A stretch of DNA of 64,000 nucleotides from Vibrio diabolicus (GTDB lineage Bacteria > Pseudomonadota > Gammaproteobacteria > Enterobacterales > Vibrionaceae), in the NCBI GenBank assembly GCA_001048675.1, contig CCKK01000020.1, forward strand, positions 248,001 through 312,000, in the 5' to 3' direction. How positions within the stretch are numbered: the stretch's first letter is position 1; every line of letters starts with the position of its first letter. Both the position numbers and the translations under genes were made by a program. Positions 48,856 through 59,753 of the stretch are shown here, one piece after another. The notes below the pieces were generated by a model, which saw nothing but the letters and a program-made list of their open reading frames with translations, was not told where the DNA came from and did not search any database.

Positions 48856-48883
48856 AAAAAGCTCGCATTTCGCGAGCTTTTTG
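48856..48883 (+). terminator. Terminator of htpG
   Basis: AAAAAGCTCGC / GCGAGCTTTTT stem with an ATTTC loop. Confidence 0.9.
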
Positions 48884-49057
48884 TTTGTTGTCGCAAAATT
48901 TTGCATCTCAGGTGTTGAGTTAATAATCAATAGGGCGTGAAAGAGGGTATCGTTAACATTCTTTAGTCTTAATACACTCTTTGCGCGGCGAACCTGTGAT
49001 AGAATCTGCGACTTGAATGTGAGTAATAAGGCGTGTATTTTTGCTCGCCTATATACG

Positions 49058-49135
49058 TTATACCGAAACTTATCGTTGCGAGTGCTTCTCGGGTTTGATG
49101 TCTAAGAAGCCCAGCTATTGTGAGCTTCGGTATAA
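49058..49135. repeat. 78-bp element with 13-bp inverted ends
   Basis: TTATACCGAAACT at 49058-49070 is matched 12/13 by the reverse complement at 49123-49135 (AGCTTCGGTATAA). An internal GCTTCT / AGAAGC stem sits inside. It lies just before adk, 27 bases from its start, so it would be transcribed into the adk leader if a promoter is upstream. It is a candidate small palindromic (MITE-like) repeat. Confidence 0.5.
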
Positions 49136-49158
49136 ATCTTAAATATTAAAGAGGATAA

Positions 49159-49806
<648 letters not shown>

Positions 49807-49843
49807 TTTGCTGAAGTCAAAAATTTAATATTTTGATATATTG

Positions 49844-49870
49844 AAAGCGACCCAAGTGGTCGCTTTTTTT
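49844..49870 (+). terminator. Terminator of adk
   Basis: AAAGCGACC / GGTCGCTTT stem with a T7 tail. Confidence 0.92.
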
Positions 49871-49967
49871 AGTTTACTCGTAAACATATATCTAAATGAC
49901 TTCAAGTGGCAGCGATGTGAGGCTATTTAAGTATATGAACTAAGCCGTTTACCATGAATAGGATGTT

Positions 49968-50931
49968 ATGAAAGAGAATAATAAACAGGGTGTACTCCTA
50001 GTGAACCTGGGTACTCCTGACGCACCAACCGCTCCTGCCGTAAAGCGCTTTTTAAGTCAGTTTCTTCATGATCACCGAGTGGTAGACATGACTCGATGGC
50101 TTTGGTGTCCGCTATTGCACGGCGTTATCCTTCCAATCCGAGCTCCCAAGGTTGCTAAACTCTATCAATCAGTTTGGATGGAAGAGGGCTCGCCACTGAT
50201 GGTGTACTCTAAGCGTCAAACAGAAAAGTTGGCTCAAAAGCTTGATATGCCAGTCGAACTTGGCATGACTTATGGAAATCCAAGTTTGCAATCAGGTTTT
50301 GAAGCGCTGTTGGCTCAAGGGGTAGAAGAAGTCATCGTTTTACCTTTGTATCCGCAATACTCGGGCACAACAACGGCAGCGGTTTCTGACGGAATCACTA
50401 AAGCGTTTAAAAACCTGCCCGTGATACCGGGCTTTAGCTTTATTCGGGATTACTACAATCACCCGAAATACATTGAAGCGTTAGCGCATTCAGTTCGTGA
50501 ACATTGGCAAGAGTATGGTAAGGGAGACTACTTGCTATGTTCTTATCACGGTATTCCAAAACGTTACGCTGATAATGGAGATGTTTACCCTCAGCACTGT
50601 GAAGAAACGACTCGCTTACTCGCTGAAGCGTTAGGGTTAAACGAGCAACAGATAGGTATGACGTATCAGTCTCGATTTGGCCGAGAAGAGTGGTTACAGC
50701 CCTATACCGATAAAACCCTAGAGGCACTTCCTGCAAAAAGGGGTAAAAAATATCAATGTAGTGACACCAGCATTCTCTTCGGATTGTTTAGAAACGTTGG
50801 AAGAGATCTCGGAAGAGTGTAAAGAGATTTTCCTTGAAGCAGGTGGTGAAAGCTTTACCTACATTCCTTGTTTGAACGATAGTGAGCTTCATATAGAAAT
50901 GATGGCTGAGCTAGTTCACTCTAAGCTTTAG
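49968..50931 (+). CDS. hemH: Ferrochelatase (frameshifted by one base)
   Basis: Inserts iron into protoporphyrin IX, the last step of haem synthesis. The first frame runs correctly to ALPAK ([30 protein letters not shown] with the catalytic histidine; [13 protein letters not shown]), then is lost. The other frame continues [20 protein letters not shown] ... [18 protein letters not shown] and stops at 50931. The A5 run at 50736-50740 should be A4; the corrected protein has 320 residues, as expected for HemH. This is probably a sequencing error. A palindromic terminator follows. Confidence 0.92.
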
Positions 50932-50934
50932 GTA

Positions 50935-50964
50935 CAAAAAAGGGTCGCAAAAGCGACCCTTTTT
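50935..50964. terminator. Bidirectional terminator between hemH and the peptide transporter
   Basis: AAAAAGGGTCGC / GCGACCCTTTTT palindrome with an AAAA loop, flanked by A and T runs. Confidence 0.92.
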
Positions 50965-50973
50965 GTAGAGCGA

Positions 50974-52362
50974 TTAAGCGACTTGTACTTGCTGCTCTTC
51001 GACTTGTTCTGCTGTGCTGTGAGTATTCTCTGCACCATGCATCCAGCGAACGAGCGTATTCGAGAATAGAAGTAGGATGACACCACTCACGGTAGCGCTG
51101 ACGGCAATGCCACTAAAGATAGCCATTGCGCCCAATTCTCCTACGTGAGATCCCACATAGCCCGCAACGTAGTTTGCAATTGCATTACAGCCAAACCATG
51201 CACCCATCATGAGTGAAGCTAAGCGAAGCGGTGCTAACTTGGTCACCAGTGAAAGACCAATTGGAGATAAGCACAGTTCGCCCAATGTATGGAAGAAGAA
51301 AGCACCCACCAGCCACAACATTGATGTTTTTACCGTTGTGTCTCCACCTTGTTCTAGCACAGCGCCAACCATACATAGGAAGCCAATTGCCAAGAAAAAT
51401 AGTGCCATCGCAAATTTCACTGGCGACGTAGGTTCGCGTTTACCCAGTTTTACCCAAAGGACCGCCAGAACTGGTGCTAGGGTAATAATGAAAAATGGGT
51501 TTAGCGATTGGAACCACGCAGCAGGTACTTCAAAGCCACCAATCATACGATCAGTATATTGTTGAGTGTAGATGTTCATTAGGCCACCGGCCTGCTCAAA
51601 GCCAGCCCAGAAGACGATAGTGAATAAGCTCATGACCAAAATTACTTTTAGTCGGTTTACTTCTTCTTTCGTTAGGGGTTGCTTCGTGGTTGAGTTTTTG
51701 TTGCTTAGATCTCGTTTTGCTGCGGGCTCGCGACCGATGTCACCAAGCCAAGACTGAGCTAGCACCATTTGCATCACTAAGCTAATAATCATACCTACAC
51801 CTGCGGCCACAAAACCGGCTTTCCAACCGTAAGAGGTTGTCACAGAGCCAGAAACGACGCCTGCAAGTAATGCACCTAAGTTGATCCCCATGTAGAAGAT
51901 GGTGAATGCACCGTCACGACGGTTGTCACCCTCTTTATATAAATCGCCAACCATGGTTGAGATATTCGGCTTAAAGAGGCCGTTACCAGTGATAAGCAGA
52001 CCAAGGCCTAAATAGAAACTGTGTAGCGAACCAATACCCAGAGCGTCAGCAGGAAGTGCGAGTGTAAACTGGCCGATAGCCATTAACGCGCCACCAAGCA
52101 AAATTGAACGGCGTTGACCTAGATAGTTATCCGCTAAGTAACCACCGATAAGAGGAGTGATATACACAAGACCAGTATAAATACCGTATAGGTCTAGTGC
52201 GTCTTTGGTTGACCAGCCAAGGCCGCCATTCATCGTTGTATCTGTAAGGTAAAGTACTAGAATGGCGCGCATTGCGTAGTAAGAAAAGCGTTCCCACAGT
52301 TCAGTACCGAACAATAAGAACAAGCCACGAGGATGGCCGAAATATTGATGTTGGTTTGACAT
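50974..52362 (-). CDS. Proton-dependent di/tripeptide transporter (POT/PTR2 family)
   Basis: Inner membrane symporter that imports small peptides. 462 residues, 12-14 hydrophobic helices. The family signature E21-x2-E24-R25-F26-x-Y28-Y29 (ELWERFSYYAMR) and the second POT motif FTIFYMGINLGALLAGVVSG are both present. The hydrophobic C terminus ends in a polar tail. It is closest in layout to E. coli DtpA/DtpB, but which peptides it prefers is not visible. Confidence 0.9.
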   Translation of the reverse strand: MSNQHQYFGHPRGLFLLFGTELWERFSYYAMRAILVLYLTDTTMNGGLGWSTKDALDLYGIYTGLVYITPLIGGYLADNYLGQRRSILLGGALMAIGQFTLALPADALGIGSLHSFYLGLGLLITGNGLFKPNISTMVGDLYKEGDNRRDGAFTIFYMGINLGALLAGVVSGSVTTSYGWKAGFVAAGVGMIISLVMQMVLAQSWLGDIGREPAAKRDLSNKNSTTKQPLTKEEVNRLKVILVMSLFTIVFWAGFEQAGGLMNIYTQQYTDRMIGGFEVPAAWFQSLNPFFIITLAPVLAVLWVKLGKREPTSPVKFAMALFFLAIGFLCMVGAVLEQGGDTTVKTSMLWLVGAFFFHTLGELCLSPIGLSLVTKLAPLRLASLMMGAWFGCNAIANYVAGYVGSHVGELGAMAIFSGIAVSATVSGVILLLFSNTLVRWMHGAENTHSTAEQVEEQQVQVA

Positions 52363-52696
52363 AAGCTCTTCTAATAATAGTTATTACATTTTTTAACGAC
52401 TTCTACGTATACATTGCAATTTAATGAGTGACAAATAATAAAATTTTGCCTTACGACTAAAGTTGTTTGTTAAGTGACTGTTTTTGAGTGGATTTGCAGA
52501 TGATATGATGGCGTGTTGGCTGTGCTACAAACTTAATTTCCATTTTTGTCTATGGACTTCTTCTCGTAAGTTCTTGAAAAGATACCGTTAATGCGAGCGA
52601 TGTATAATCATACTTTTATAGATAAACTGAATGTCAATGACTCAACTTGGGCTTAATGCTAGGATAAAAACAAAATAGAATTGGCTAGTAAAAAAG
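52363..52696. other. Intergenic region between the peptide transporter and rfaH
   Basis: 334 AT-rich bases holding the two divergent promoters. A TATAAT hexamer at 52603-52608 is a plausible -10 for rfaH, but no good -35 is paired with it. No gene was seen. Confidence 0.45.
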
Positions 52697-53197
52697 ATGA
52701 AACGTTGGTATCTACTTTATTGTAAACGTGGGGAGCAGGTTAGGGCGAAACAGCACCTTGAAAACCAAGGTGTAGAGTGCTTTTATCCAACTGTAGAAGT
52801 TGAGAAGATTTTGCGCGGGAAAAGACAAAAAGTCGAAGAGCCGCTGTTTCCTTGTTATGTGTTTGCTTACTTTGATTATGAACAGGGACCTAACTTCACC
52901 TCAGTCCGCTCCACTCGAGGGGTTGTTGATTTTGTGCGTTTTGGTGCTCAACCGAAAGAAGTCCAAGGTGACTTAGTCTTTGAATTGATGCAGCTAGAAA
53001 AATGCTGTAATGAAAATACCGCTTCTGAGTGTATGCCAAAACCAGGTGATCAAATCCGAGTTAAGAGCGGTCAGTTTGCTGGTATAGATGCTATCTTCCA
53101 AGAGCAAGATGGTGAGAAACGCTCAATCATGTTAGTGCAGATGATCACTAAACGAGTGCCTGTCAGTATTGATAACAGCGATTTAGACTTGAAATAG
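52697..53197 (+). CDS. rfaH: Transcription antitermination factor RfaH
   Basis: NusG paralogue that joins RNA polymerase at ops elements and lets it read long surface-polysaccharide operons. 166 residues: NGN domain (about 1-100; WYLLYCKRGEQVRAKQHLEN, LFPCYVFAYFDYEQGPNFTS, VRSTRGVVDFVRFG) and a C-terminal KOW-type domain (about 112-160; KPGDQIRVKSGQFAGIDAIF). No ops-regulated operon is in the window. Confidence 0.95.
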   Translation: MKRWYLLYCKRGEQVRAKQHLENQGVECFYPTVEVEKILRGKRQKVEEPLFPCYVFAYFDYEQGPNFTSVRSTRGVVDFVRFGAQPKEVQGDLVFELMQLEKCCNENTASECMPKPGDQIRVKSGQFAGIDAIFQEQDGEKRSIMLVQMITKRVPVSIDNSDLDLK

Positions 53198-53212
53198 CTA
53201 ATGTGTAAAAAC

Positions 53213-53243
53213 AAAAAAAGAGGTGCTTTGGCACCTCTTTTTT
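53213..53243. terminator. Terminator between rfaH and asnB
   Basis: AAAAAAGAGGTGC / GCACCTCTTTTTT stem with A and T flanks, usable by both converging genes. Confidence 0.9.
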
Positions 53244-53345
53244 AATCTTGCTGGTAATCACCAGCAGTGGGACGCTGTTTAGCGAGCTTAGCAAAACAAC
53301 GATGGTTACCGATTAGGAGTAGGGCATGACACCCTACTTAGTCGC

Positions 53346-55010
53346 TTAGTAAGCGTCGTTATGGACGGTTTGCACCGCACGACCTGACGGGTCTACACAG
53401 TTTTGGAATGACTCATCCCATTCAATCGCTTTCGCTGATGAACAAGCTACTGAAGGACCACCTGGCACACACTCAGCCGCTGAAGGTAGTGGGAACAGCT
53501 CTTCAAAGATTTCTCGGTACACGTAACCTTCTTTTGTGGTTGGCGTGTTGTATGGGAAGCGGTATTGAGCCGTTTCCATCTGCTGATCCGTCACTTTTTG
53601 CTCTGCGACTTCTTTCAACGTATCAATCCAGCTGTAACCTACGCCATCAGAGAACTGCTCTTTTTGACGCCATGCGATCGACTCTGGCAAGTAATGCTCA
53701 AAACACTCGCGTAGAATGTGTTTTTCCATTTTGCCGTTGCCACACATCTTATCTGCTGGGTTTAGGCGCATTGCAACGTCGATAAACTCTTTATCAAGGA
53801 ACGGTACTCGGCCTTCAACCCCCCATGCCGCTAGCGATTTGTTTGCGCGCGCGCAGTCAAACATGTTCAGAGCAAGCAGCTTACGTACCGTTTCTTCGTG
53901 GAACTCTTTCGCGTTTGGTGCTTTGTGGAAATATAGGTAACCACCAAAGATCTCATCTGCACCTTCACCAGAAAGTACCATCTTAATGCCCATCGCTTTG
54001 ATCTTACGACCCATTAAGAACATAGGTGTGGATGCGCGGATGGTGGTCACATCGTACGTTTCGATGTGGTAAATCACGTCGCGAATCGCGTCGAGACCTT
54101 CTTGAATTGTATAAGTCATTTCATGGTGAACGGTACCGATTTGGTCGGCAACTTCGCGAGCGGCTTTCAGGTCAGGCGCGCCTTCTAGGCCAACAGCAAA
54201 AGAGTGCAGTTGTGGCCACCAAGCTTCAGACTTTTCATCGTCTTCAATTCGCATTGCAGCAAAACGTTTAGCCACAGCAGAGGTGATGGATGAATCTAAA
54301 CCACCTGATAGTAAAACACCGTATGGAACATCCGTCATTAGTTGGCGTTTAACCGCTGCTTCTAGCGCTTCAGTCAGTTCTTCTTTGCTGGTGGTGTTAC
54401 CTTGAACGGCAGCGTATTCGTTCCAGTCACGAACATAGTAACGCGTTGGCTCGGCATCTTTTGAGCTGTAGTAGCTACCAGGAGGGAACTCGCTCACTGT
54501 TTTACATACTGGAACAAGTGCCTTCATCTCTGATGCAACATAGTAGTTGCCATGCTCATCATGACCTTGATAAAGAGGGATAATACCAATGTGGTCGCGA
54601 CCGACTAAGTATTCGTCTTTTTCTTCATCGTACAGAACAAAAGCGAAAATACCGTTTAGTTCTTCAAGGAGATCTGCACCCATATCTTGGTACAGTGCAA
54701 GAATGACTTCACAGTCTGAATCGGTTTGAAACTCGTATTTTCCTTCGTAACGAGCACGAATTTCTTTATGGTTGTAGATTTCACCATTGACTGCAAGGAT
54801 GAGCTTTTTATCAGGGCTGTATAGCGGTTGTGCACCACTATTTAGACCAACAATCGCCAAGCGCTCATGCGCTAAAATAGCGCGCTCTGAAGAGTAAATC
54901 CCAGACCAGTCAGGGCCACGATGACGAAGTTTTTTCGACATTTCTAATGCGATAGGGCGCAATGCGGCTGCATCGCTTTTAATGTCTAAAATGCCAAATA
55001 CTGAACACAT
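53346..55010 (-). CDS. asnB: Asparagine synthetase B (glutamine-hydrolysing)
   Basis: Makes asparagine from aspartate, ATP and glutamine. 554 residues, as in E. coli. The mature N-terminal nucleophile is C2 (MCSVFGILD). The glutaminase domain (RHRGPDWSG, LAHERLAIVGL, AVNGEIYNH) is followed by the synthetase domain with the PP-loop LSGGLDSSI (about 231-239) and LSGEGADEIFGGYLY. A monocistronic unit. Confidence 0.97.
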   Translation of the reverse strand: MCSVFGILDIKSDAAALRPIALEMSKKLRHRGPDWSGIYSSERAILAHERLAIVGLNSGAQPLYSPDKKLILAVNGEIYNHKEIRARYEGKYEFQTDSDCEVILALYQDMGADLLEELNGIFAFVLYDEEKDEYLVGRDHIGIIPLYQGHDEHGNYYVASEMKALVPVCKTVSEFPPGSYYSSKDAEPTRYYVRDWNEYAAVQGNTTSKEELTEALEAAVKRQLMTDVPYGVLLSGGLDSSITSAVAKRFAAMRIEDDEKSEAWWPQLHSFAVGLEGAPDLKAAREVADQIGTVHHEMTYTIQEGLDAIRDVIYHIETYDVTTIRASTPMFLMGRKIKAMGIKMVLSGEGADEIFGGYLYFHKAPNAKEFHEETVRKLLALNMFDCARANKSLAAWGVEGRVPFLDKEFIDVAMRLNPADKMCGNGKMEKHILRECFEHYLPESIAWRQKEQFSDGVGYSWIDTLKEVAEQKVTDQQMETAQYRFPYNTPTTKEGYVYREIFEELFPLPSAAECVPGGPSVACSSAKAIEWDESFQNCVDPSGRAVQTVHNDAY

Positions 55011-55186
55011 ACTACATCCTTACTAAACTAAATAATTTCTAATCGGTATGGCTTCAATTTGCCATTACTAGTAAAAAAAGCAACGTTTTGTGATTATAAA
55101 AATGATAAAAAGCCTTGTTGTGTAAATATTATTTAATTTAATGGCTCGTTTGGTGAATGAAATCAAGGTTTGGTATAAAAACCATA

Positions 55187-55222
55187 CAAAAAAGCCTTTC
55201 TATTGATAGAAAGGCTTTTAAA
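55187..55222 (-). terminator. Terminator of the KefB-type antiporter gene
   Basis: AGCCTTTCTA / TAGAAAGGCT stem with a TTGA loop and, on the minus strand, a T6 tail. Confidence 0.88.
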
Positions 55223-55239
55223 AATATTAATATGGTTGC

Positions 55240-56829
55240 TTATTTTATTGGTGTGAACTGAGGTTCGAGTTGTTTACACACATGTCGAGCAAAACCGCTA
55301 CCTGCTTCACTGTATATATTGAATGCGGCGTCAACTCCGCTTTCCAGCAAACCTTCCAACTGATCTGGGTACTCGGCGATAGCAGCTATTTGCCCTTTAT
55401 ATTTTCTGCGTTTAAGCTGCTCAAGTGCGGTTTGGTTACCTTGATGATGAGGCATAGCAAGCAGCACCAGTTTGACATGACCTGTATCTAAAATTCGTTC
55501 CCAAAAATCTGGGTCTGTGGCATCGCCAGCGATCACGTTTCTTCCCTCTGAACGGTGCTGATGTGCTGCATCTTCACGAATTTCTATGCCTAGTGAAATT
55601 TTGCCATAGCGCGCACGTAATTCATCATAGGCCCCAGTCCCGATGCGCCCCATGCCTAAGATCAATACCTGGGCATGCCCAGGGTTAATGAGTTGGTCAC
55701 GCTGGTTAAGCTTTTCTGCGGCTGTCTCTTGCAGCCACTTGCCGGAGTGTTGATAAATTTTGTGGCTAAGGCGGTTAAGTGGCGCAGAAATAATAAAGGA
55801 CACGGACACCGCAACCGCAATCGCAGCGAGCATATCGCTTGGCATCCAGCCCATTTTATAGGCCAACCCTGCGACTATAAGGCCAAACTCACTGTAGTTG
55901 AACAGCGATAAAGAAGCGAGCAAAGAGGTACGTACTCGAAACTTAAAGTGATTAATCGTGACGAAGTACAAGAGCCCTTTTATTGGCAACAGTAAGATAA
56001 ATAGTAGGGCGAGTACGACGCCATTGACGCTCAATGAAGCGGACAAGCCAATGTTTAAAAAGAAGCAGACTAAGAACAGCTCCTTCATATTGAATAGCGA
56101 TTTGGATAGCTCTGAAGCTTTAGAGTGGCCAGCGAGTAGCATGCCTAAAATCAGCGCGCCCAAGTCTGGTTTCATTCCGACCAGTTCGAATAGCCCTGCC
56201 CCAACAACAAGCGCGAAGAAAATACCGAATAGCACCAGCATTTCGCCGTGGCCAACTTTATCTAACAGTTTATAGAATAGTGGACGAAGGAAAGGCAATG
56301 CGAACAAACCAATGGCATACCATTCTGGGACTTTTCCGGTTGAAGCAGTCAGGAATACCACGGCAAAAATATCTTGCATAACCAAGATACCGATCGCGAG
56401 TGTGCCGTAGGTCGCGTTCATTTCCCCTTTTTCTTGCAATGCTTTTACGGCAAAAACGGTACTGGAGAACGATAGTGCAAAAGCTAAAAGTAGGATTTGA
56501 CCGCTATCCATACTGGCGAGCGAAGTTAAGCCCAGTAGTTTTAAACCTGATAGCGCTAGTGCAAAAAAAGCGGTAGACAGTATGTTGTGGGCGGTCGCTC
56601 CTCCCCATATTTCTTTGGACAGTAGCGTTTTGACATCAAGCTTGAGTCCGATCGTGAATAGAAGAAGAGTGACACCAAGATCTGCAAGAGTGACGATAAC
56701 GTCATTGCTTTGATAGCCAAATGCATGCAAACCAAATCCTGCCAGTAGAAAACCAACGAGGGGAGGGAGGCTACATTTAAGCGCAATAAAGCCAGCTAAA
56801 AAAGCTGTTGTAATTAGAATAATTTCCAT
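55240..56829 (-). CDS. Cation:proton antiporter, KefB/YbaL type
   Basis: Inner membrane monovalent-cation/proton antiporter (CPA2). 529 residues: about 12 hydrophobic helices (1-360; ADLGVTLLLFTIGLKLDVKT; ALSFSSTVFAVKALQEKGEM) and a cytoplasmic TrkA-N domain (about 390-510) with the nucleotide-binding GxGxxG (ILGMGRIGTGAYDEL). No long C-terminal KTN linker or glutathione site is evident, so YbaL is the closer named type. The transported ion is not visible. Confidence 0.85.
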   Translation of the reverse strand: MEIILITTAFLAGFIALKCSLPPLVGFLLAGFGLHAFGYQSNDVIVTLADLGVTLLLFTIGLKLDVKTLLSKEIWGGATAHNILSTAFFALALSGLKLLGLTSLASMDSGQILLLAFALSFSSTVFAVKALQEKGEMNATYGTLAIGILVMQDIFAVVFLTASTGKVPEWYAIGLFALPFLRPLFYKLLDKVGHGEMLVLFGIFFALVVGAGLFELVGMKPDLGALILGMLLAGHSKASELSKSLFNMKELFLVCFFLNIGLSASLSVNGVVLALLFILLLPIKGLLYFVTINHFKFRVRTSLLASLSLFNYSEFGLIVAGLAYKMGWMPSDMLAAIAVAVSVSFIISAPLNRLSHKIYQHSGKWLQETAAEKLNQRDQLINPGHAQVLILGMGRIGTGAYDELRARYGKISLGIEIREDAAHQHRSEGRNVIAGDATDPDFWERILDTGHVKLVLLAMPHHQGNQTALEQLKRRKYKGQIAAIAEYPDQLEGLLESGVDAAFNIYSEAGSGFARHVCKQLEPQFTPIK

Positions 56830-56854
56830 ACTGTTGAGCTGTATTCCTGATATA

Positions 56855-56883
56855 CAAAAACGGGCTGTGAAAACACAGCCCGA
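56855..56883 (-). terminator. Terminator of nagC
   Basis: On the minus strand CGGGCTGTG / CACAGCCCG with a TTTT loop and a T5 tail. Confidence 0.9.
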
Positions 56884-56910
56884 GATTGTAACTCAATTAG
56901 TTGTATAAAC

Positions 56911-58125
56911 TTAGTCTTCAAGTAACTTTTGTAACAAAACTCCGTTTAGCATTGCGCGTTTAATCATCGCAAATGCGCCCATCGTTGGCTGCTTATCAAT
57001 GTGTGAAGCCACGATAGGAAGGTCGTTATGGAAAGTTTTGAGAGATTGATTTTCGACATTACGTTGAATTGCAGGGAAGACAATATCTTGTGCGGCAGTA
57101 ATGTCGCCCGCAATGACAATTTTCTGAGGGTTAAACAAGTTAACGGTAATTGCAATCGCTTTACCTAACTGGTTACCCACTCGCACTAAACTCTGCTTTG
57201 CAAGTTCGTCACCATCCATTGCATGCTGACACACAGCTTCAATCGTGATGTTTTCAAGGTCAGTCAAGCTTGACTCATAGCCTTGAGCAATCAATTGTTT
57301 TACTCGTTGGATAATAGCTGGGTTCGCTGCTACGGTTTCTAAGCAACCAAAGTTCCCACATTGGCACTGTTCACCAAGCGGATCGATTTGGATATGACCA
57401 ATTTCACCGACGTTGCGGTTAAAGCCCAGAAAAACCTGGCCGTTAACGATAATACCTGCGCCGGTACCGCGGTGAACGCTAACTAAAATGGAGTCCTGAC
57501 AGTCTTGGCTTGCCCCAAAGTAGTGCTCCGCTAACGCCATGCCACGTACGTCATTCCCAACAAAGCATGCGGTATTAAACTTCTCTCCAACAATTTCACC
57601 CAACGCTAGATTATCGATATCGGTATTCGGCATGTACTCAACTACGCCTGTTGTTGGGTTAACAAGGCCCGGTAGCGTAATACCAATTGCGATGAGCTGA
57701 TCAATTTTGTCTTCGCAACGGTTTACGAAGTCTTTAAGTAAATCGATAAGCCCAGCGATCAAGTCAGCTTGGTTGGTGTAATGCAGTTCGTGCTGATCTT
57801 CCGCAAGTGCAGTGCCACCTAAATCGTACAAACAAAATTGTACGTAATCTCGACCTAAACGAACCGCAATAGAGTGGAAGGGTTTGACTTCGGTGGTCAG
57901 AGAGATTGCACGACGACCACCAGTTGAAGCTTGCTGGGCGACCTCTTTAATAAGGCCGCGCTCTAAAAGTTGGCGGGTTATTTTGGTAACACTAGCAGGT
58001 GCGAGCTGGCTCACATCTGCGACTTGAATACGGGAGATAGGACCTTGCTGATCAATCAGCCTATATACCGCAGCGCTGTTAAGCTGTTTTACTAAATCTA
58101 CATTACCAATCTGTCCGCCATTCAT
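56911..58125 (-). CDS. nagC: N-acetylglucosamine repressor NagC (ROK family)
   Basis: Represses GlcNAc and chitobiose genes and is released by GlcNAc-6-P. 404 residues: N-terminal winged helix (about 15-75; AAVYRLIDQQGPISRIQVAD, APASVTKITRQLLERGLIKE) and a ROK sugar-binding domain with the zinc motif CQCGNFGCLETV. It lies 2 bases after nagA and shares its transcript. It probably controls nagE across the divergent promoter region. Confidence 0.95.
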   Translation of the reverse strand: MNGGQIGNVDLVKQLNSAAVYRLIDQQGPISRIQVADVSQLAPASVTKITRQLLERGLIKEVAQQASTGGRRAISLTTEVKPFHSIAVRLGRDYVQFCLYDLGGTALAEDQHELHYTNQADLIAGLIDLLKDFVNRCEDKIDQLIAIGITLPGLVNPTTGVVEYMPNTDIDNLALGEIVGEKFNTACFVGNDVRGMALAEHYFGASQDCQDSILVSVHRGTGAGIIVNGQVFLGFNRNVGEIGHIQIDPLGEQCQCGNFGCLETVAANPAIIQRVKQLIAQGYESSLTDLENITIEAVCQHAMDGDELAKQSLVRVGNQLGKAIAITVNLFNPQKIVIAGDITAAQDIVFPAIQRNVENQSLKTFHNDLPIVASHIDKQPTMGAFAMIKRAMLNGVLLQKLLED

Positions 58126-58127
58126 GC

Positions 58128-59264
58128 TTAATTTTGCTCGTATTGTCCGTTAACAACCGTCGCTTTTACTTTGAAGTCACGATCGAAAATGGTTAGGTTT
58201 GCAACCATCCCTTTTCGAACTCGGCCAAGGCGATCCTCAACACCAATTGCAGTTGCTGGGTATAACGTGGCCATTCGTAGAGCTTCGTCTAAAGCGATCC
58301 CCGCGTGCTCAACTGAATTCTGAACTGCTTCTATCATTGTCAAAGCTGAGCCGCCTAGTGTGCCGTTTTCATCAACACACTTACCATCTCGGTAATATAC
58401 TTTCTTACCGACAAAAATAAAGTGATCAATGTTAGCACCTGCTGGAGCTGTGGCATCCGTCACCAAAACAAGCTTTTCACCTTTGATTTTATGAGCAATT
58501 CGGATGTTTGCGTAGTCTACGTGGAAACCATCAGCAATAATGCCAGCATAAACGTCAGGCGTATCATAAATTGCACCAACAACTCCAGGTTCACGACCAA
58601 CCATAGGTGTCATCGCATTAAATAGGTGTGTGGCAAAAGTAATACCTGCTTCAAAGCCTTTACGCGCTTCGGCGTAGGTCGCATTTGTATGACCAATAGA
58701 AACTACGATGCCGGCTGCTTTTAATCGTGCAATATGCTCTGGATCGTTTTGCTCTGGTGCAAGCGTTACTTTAGCGATGATATCGGCGTTTGCGCAGATC
58801 AGATCAATCATGCTTTCATCTGACGGGCGAATAAAATCGACGTTGTGGATACCTTTTTTCGCGACGTTAAGATAAGGGCCTTCTAGGTGTAGACCAAGTG
58901 ATTGGTTTTGATATTGGTTATGATATTCACGAGCGGCAGAAATTGCAGTTCGCATATCTTCGTCTGATGAAGTAATGAGCGTTGGTAAGAAGCTAGTACA
59001 GCCGGACTTGAGGTTTGCTTCGTGCATGATTTGCATGGTTTCCGGTGTGATTGCATCGTTTAGCATTACACCGCCACAGCCATTCAGTTGCAGGTCGATA
59101 AAGCCCGGACTTAGGTTTGCGCCTGCGAGGTCTTTCACTTCGATGCCCTGAGGTAGCTCTGCAACCGGCACAATAGATTGAATAAGGTCGTTTTCGATGA
59201 TGACCGCATGATCGGTAAGAACATCACTACCGGTATAAATTTTACAGTTACTTAGCGCGTACAT
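58128..59264 (-). CDS. nagA: N-acetylglucosamine-6-phosphate deacetylase
   Basis: Removes acetyl from GlcNAc-6-P formed by NagE. 378 residues. Amidohydrolase motifs: [27 protein letters not shown] with the metal Glu, [20 protein letters not shown] and the catalytic Asp region VTDATAPAG. It is divergent from nagE with a 489-base regulatory region between them. The downstream nagB is not beside it here. Confidence 0.96.
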   Translation of the reverse strand: MYALSNCKIYTGSDVLTDHAVIIENDLIQSIVPVAELPQGIEVKDLAGANLSPGFIDLQLNGCGGVMLNDAITPETMQIMHEANLKSGCTSFLPTLITSSDEDMRTAISAAREYHNQYQNQSLGLHLEGPYLNVAKKGIHNVDFIRPSDESMIDLICANADIIAKVTLAPEQNDPEHIARLKAAGIVVSIGHTNATYAEARKGFEAGITFATHLFNAMTPMVGREPGVVGAIYDTPDVYAGIIADGFHVDYANIRIAHKIKGEKLVLVTDATAPAGANIDHFIFVGKKVYYRDGKCVDENGTLGGSALTMIEAVQNSVEHAGIALDEALRMATLYPATAIGVEDRLGRVRKGMVANLTIFDRDFKVKATVVNGQYEQN

Positions 59265-59554
59265 AGTCAGCTAGTCCTTATAGATGAGAATTCAATTTCT
59301 ATATCGTTACCTAAGTGGAGACTGCTTTAGTCATATGGGTACTTAGTTTGTATCACTGAATTAGATAACGAGTCACATACAGCAAGTCGCGTTTTATCGA
59401 TGTTATTGTCATAGTAACTAACTGAAAAGTAATAATTGTATGGTTTTTTATGATTCTTTTTCAGAGCAAAGTTACAGTGATTTACCCGCCTAGATACCAA
59501 AATAACACTGATTCTGCCTTGCATAAAGTGCGAGAATATTATCTTTAAAACGTC

Positions 59555-59574
59555 ATTTTTTCGTATAATAAAAT
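59555..59574. promoter_or_regulatory. Possible NagC operator
   Basis: ATTTTTTCG...AATAAAAT: inverted ATTTT / AAAAT arms around an AT-rich centre containing TCG, the general form of NagC sites. The fit is judged by eye only. Confidence 0.35.
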
Positions 59575-59621
59575 AAGTTTTATGATCTCGCTAGCAAAAA
59601 CCTTCCGAAAGGGCAAATTGT

Positions 59622-59637
59622 GGTGATTATGATCACA
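59622..59637. promoter_or_regulatory. CRP-binding site upstream of nagE
   Basis: GGTGA-N6-TCACA, one mismatch from TGTGA-N6-TCACA, 116 bases before the nagE start. It suggests cAMP-CRP activation. Confidence 0.6.
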
Positions 59638-59753
59638 AACGGTGAGCTTTTAATTTGCGGAGCAAAATTAATGTCATAAACTGAGGATGACTAAATTGGA
59701 CGACTGAAATAAGTCATTCAACATAACATCTAATCCTATAGGGGGAACTTAAG

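Larger units (their letters stand above)
59265..59753. other. Divergent regulatory region between nagA and nagE
   Basis: 489 bases with no gene. It includes a probable CRP site (59622-59637) and a possible NagC operator (59555-59574). A GGGGGAACTTAAG ribosome site leads to the GTG start of nagE. Confidence 0.6.
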
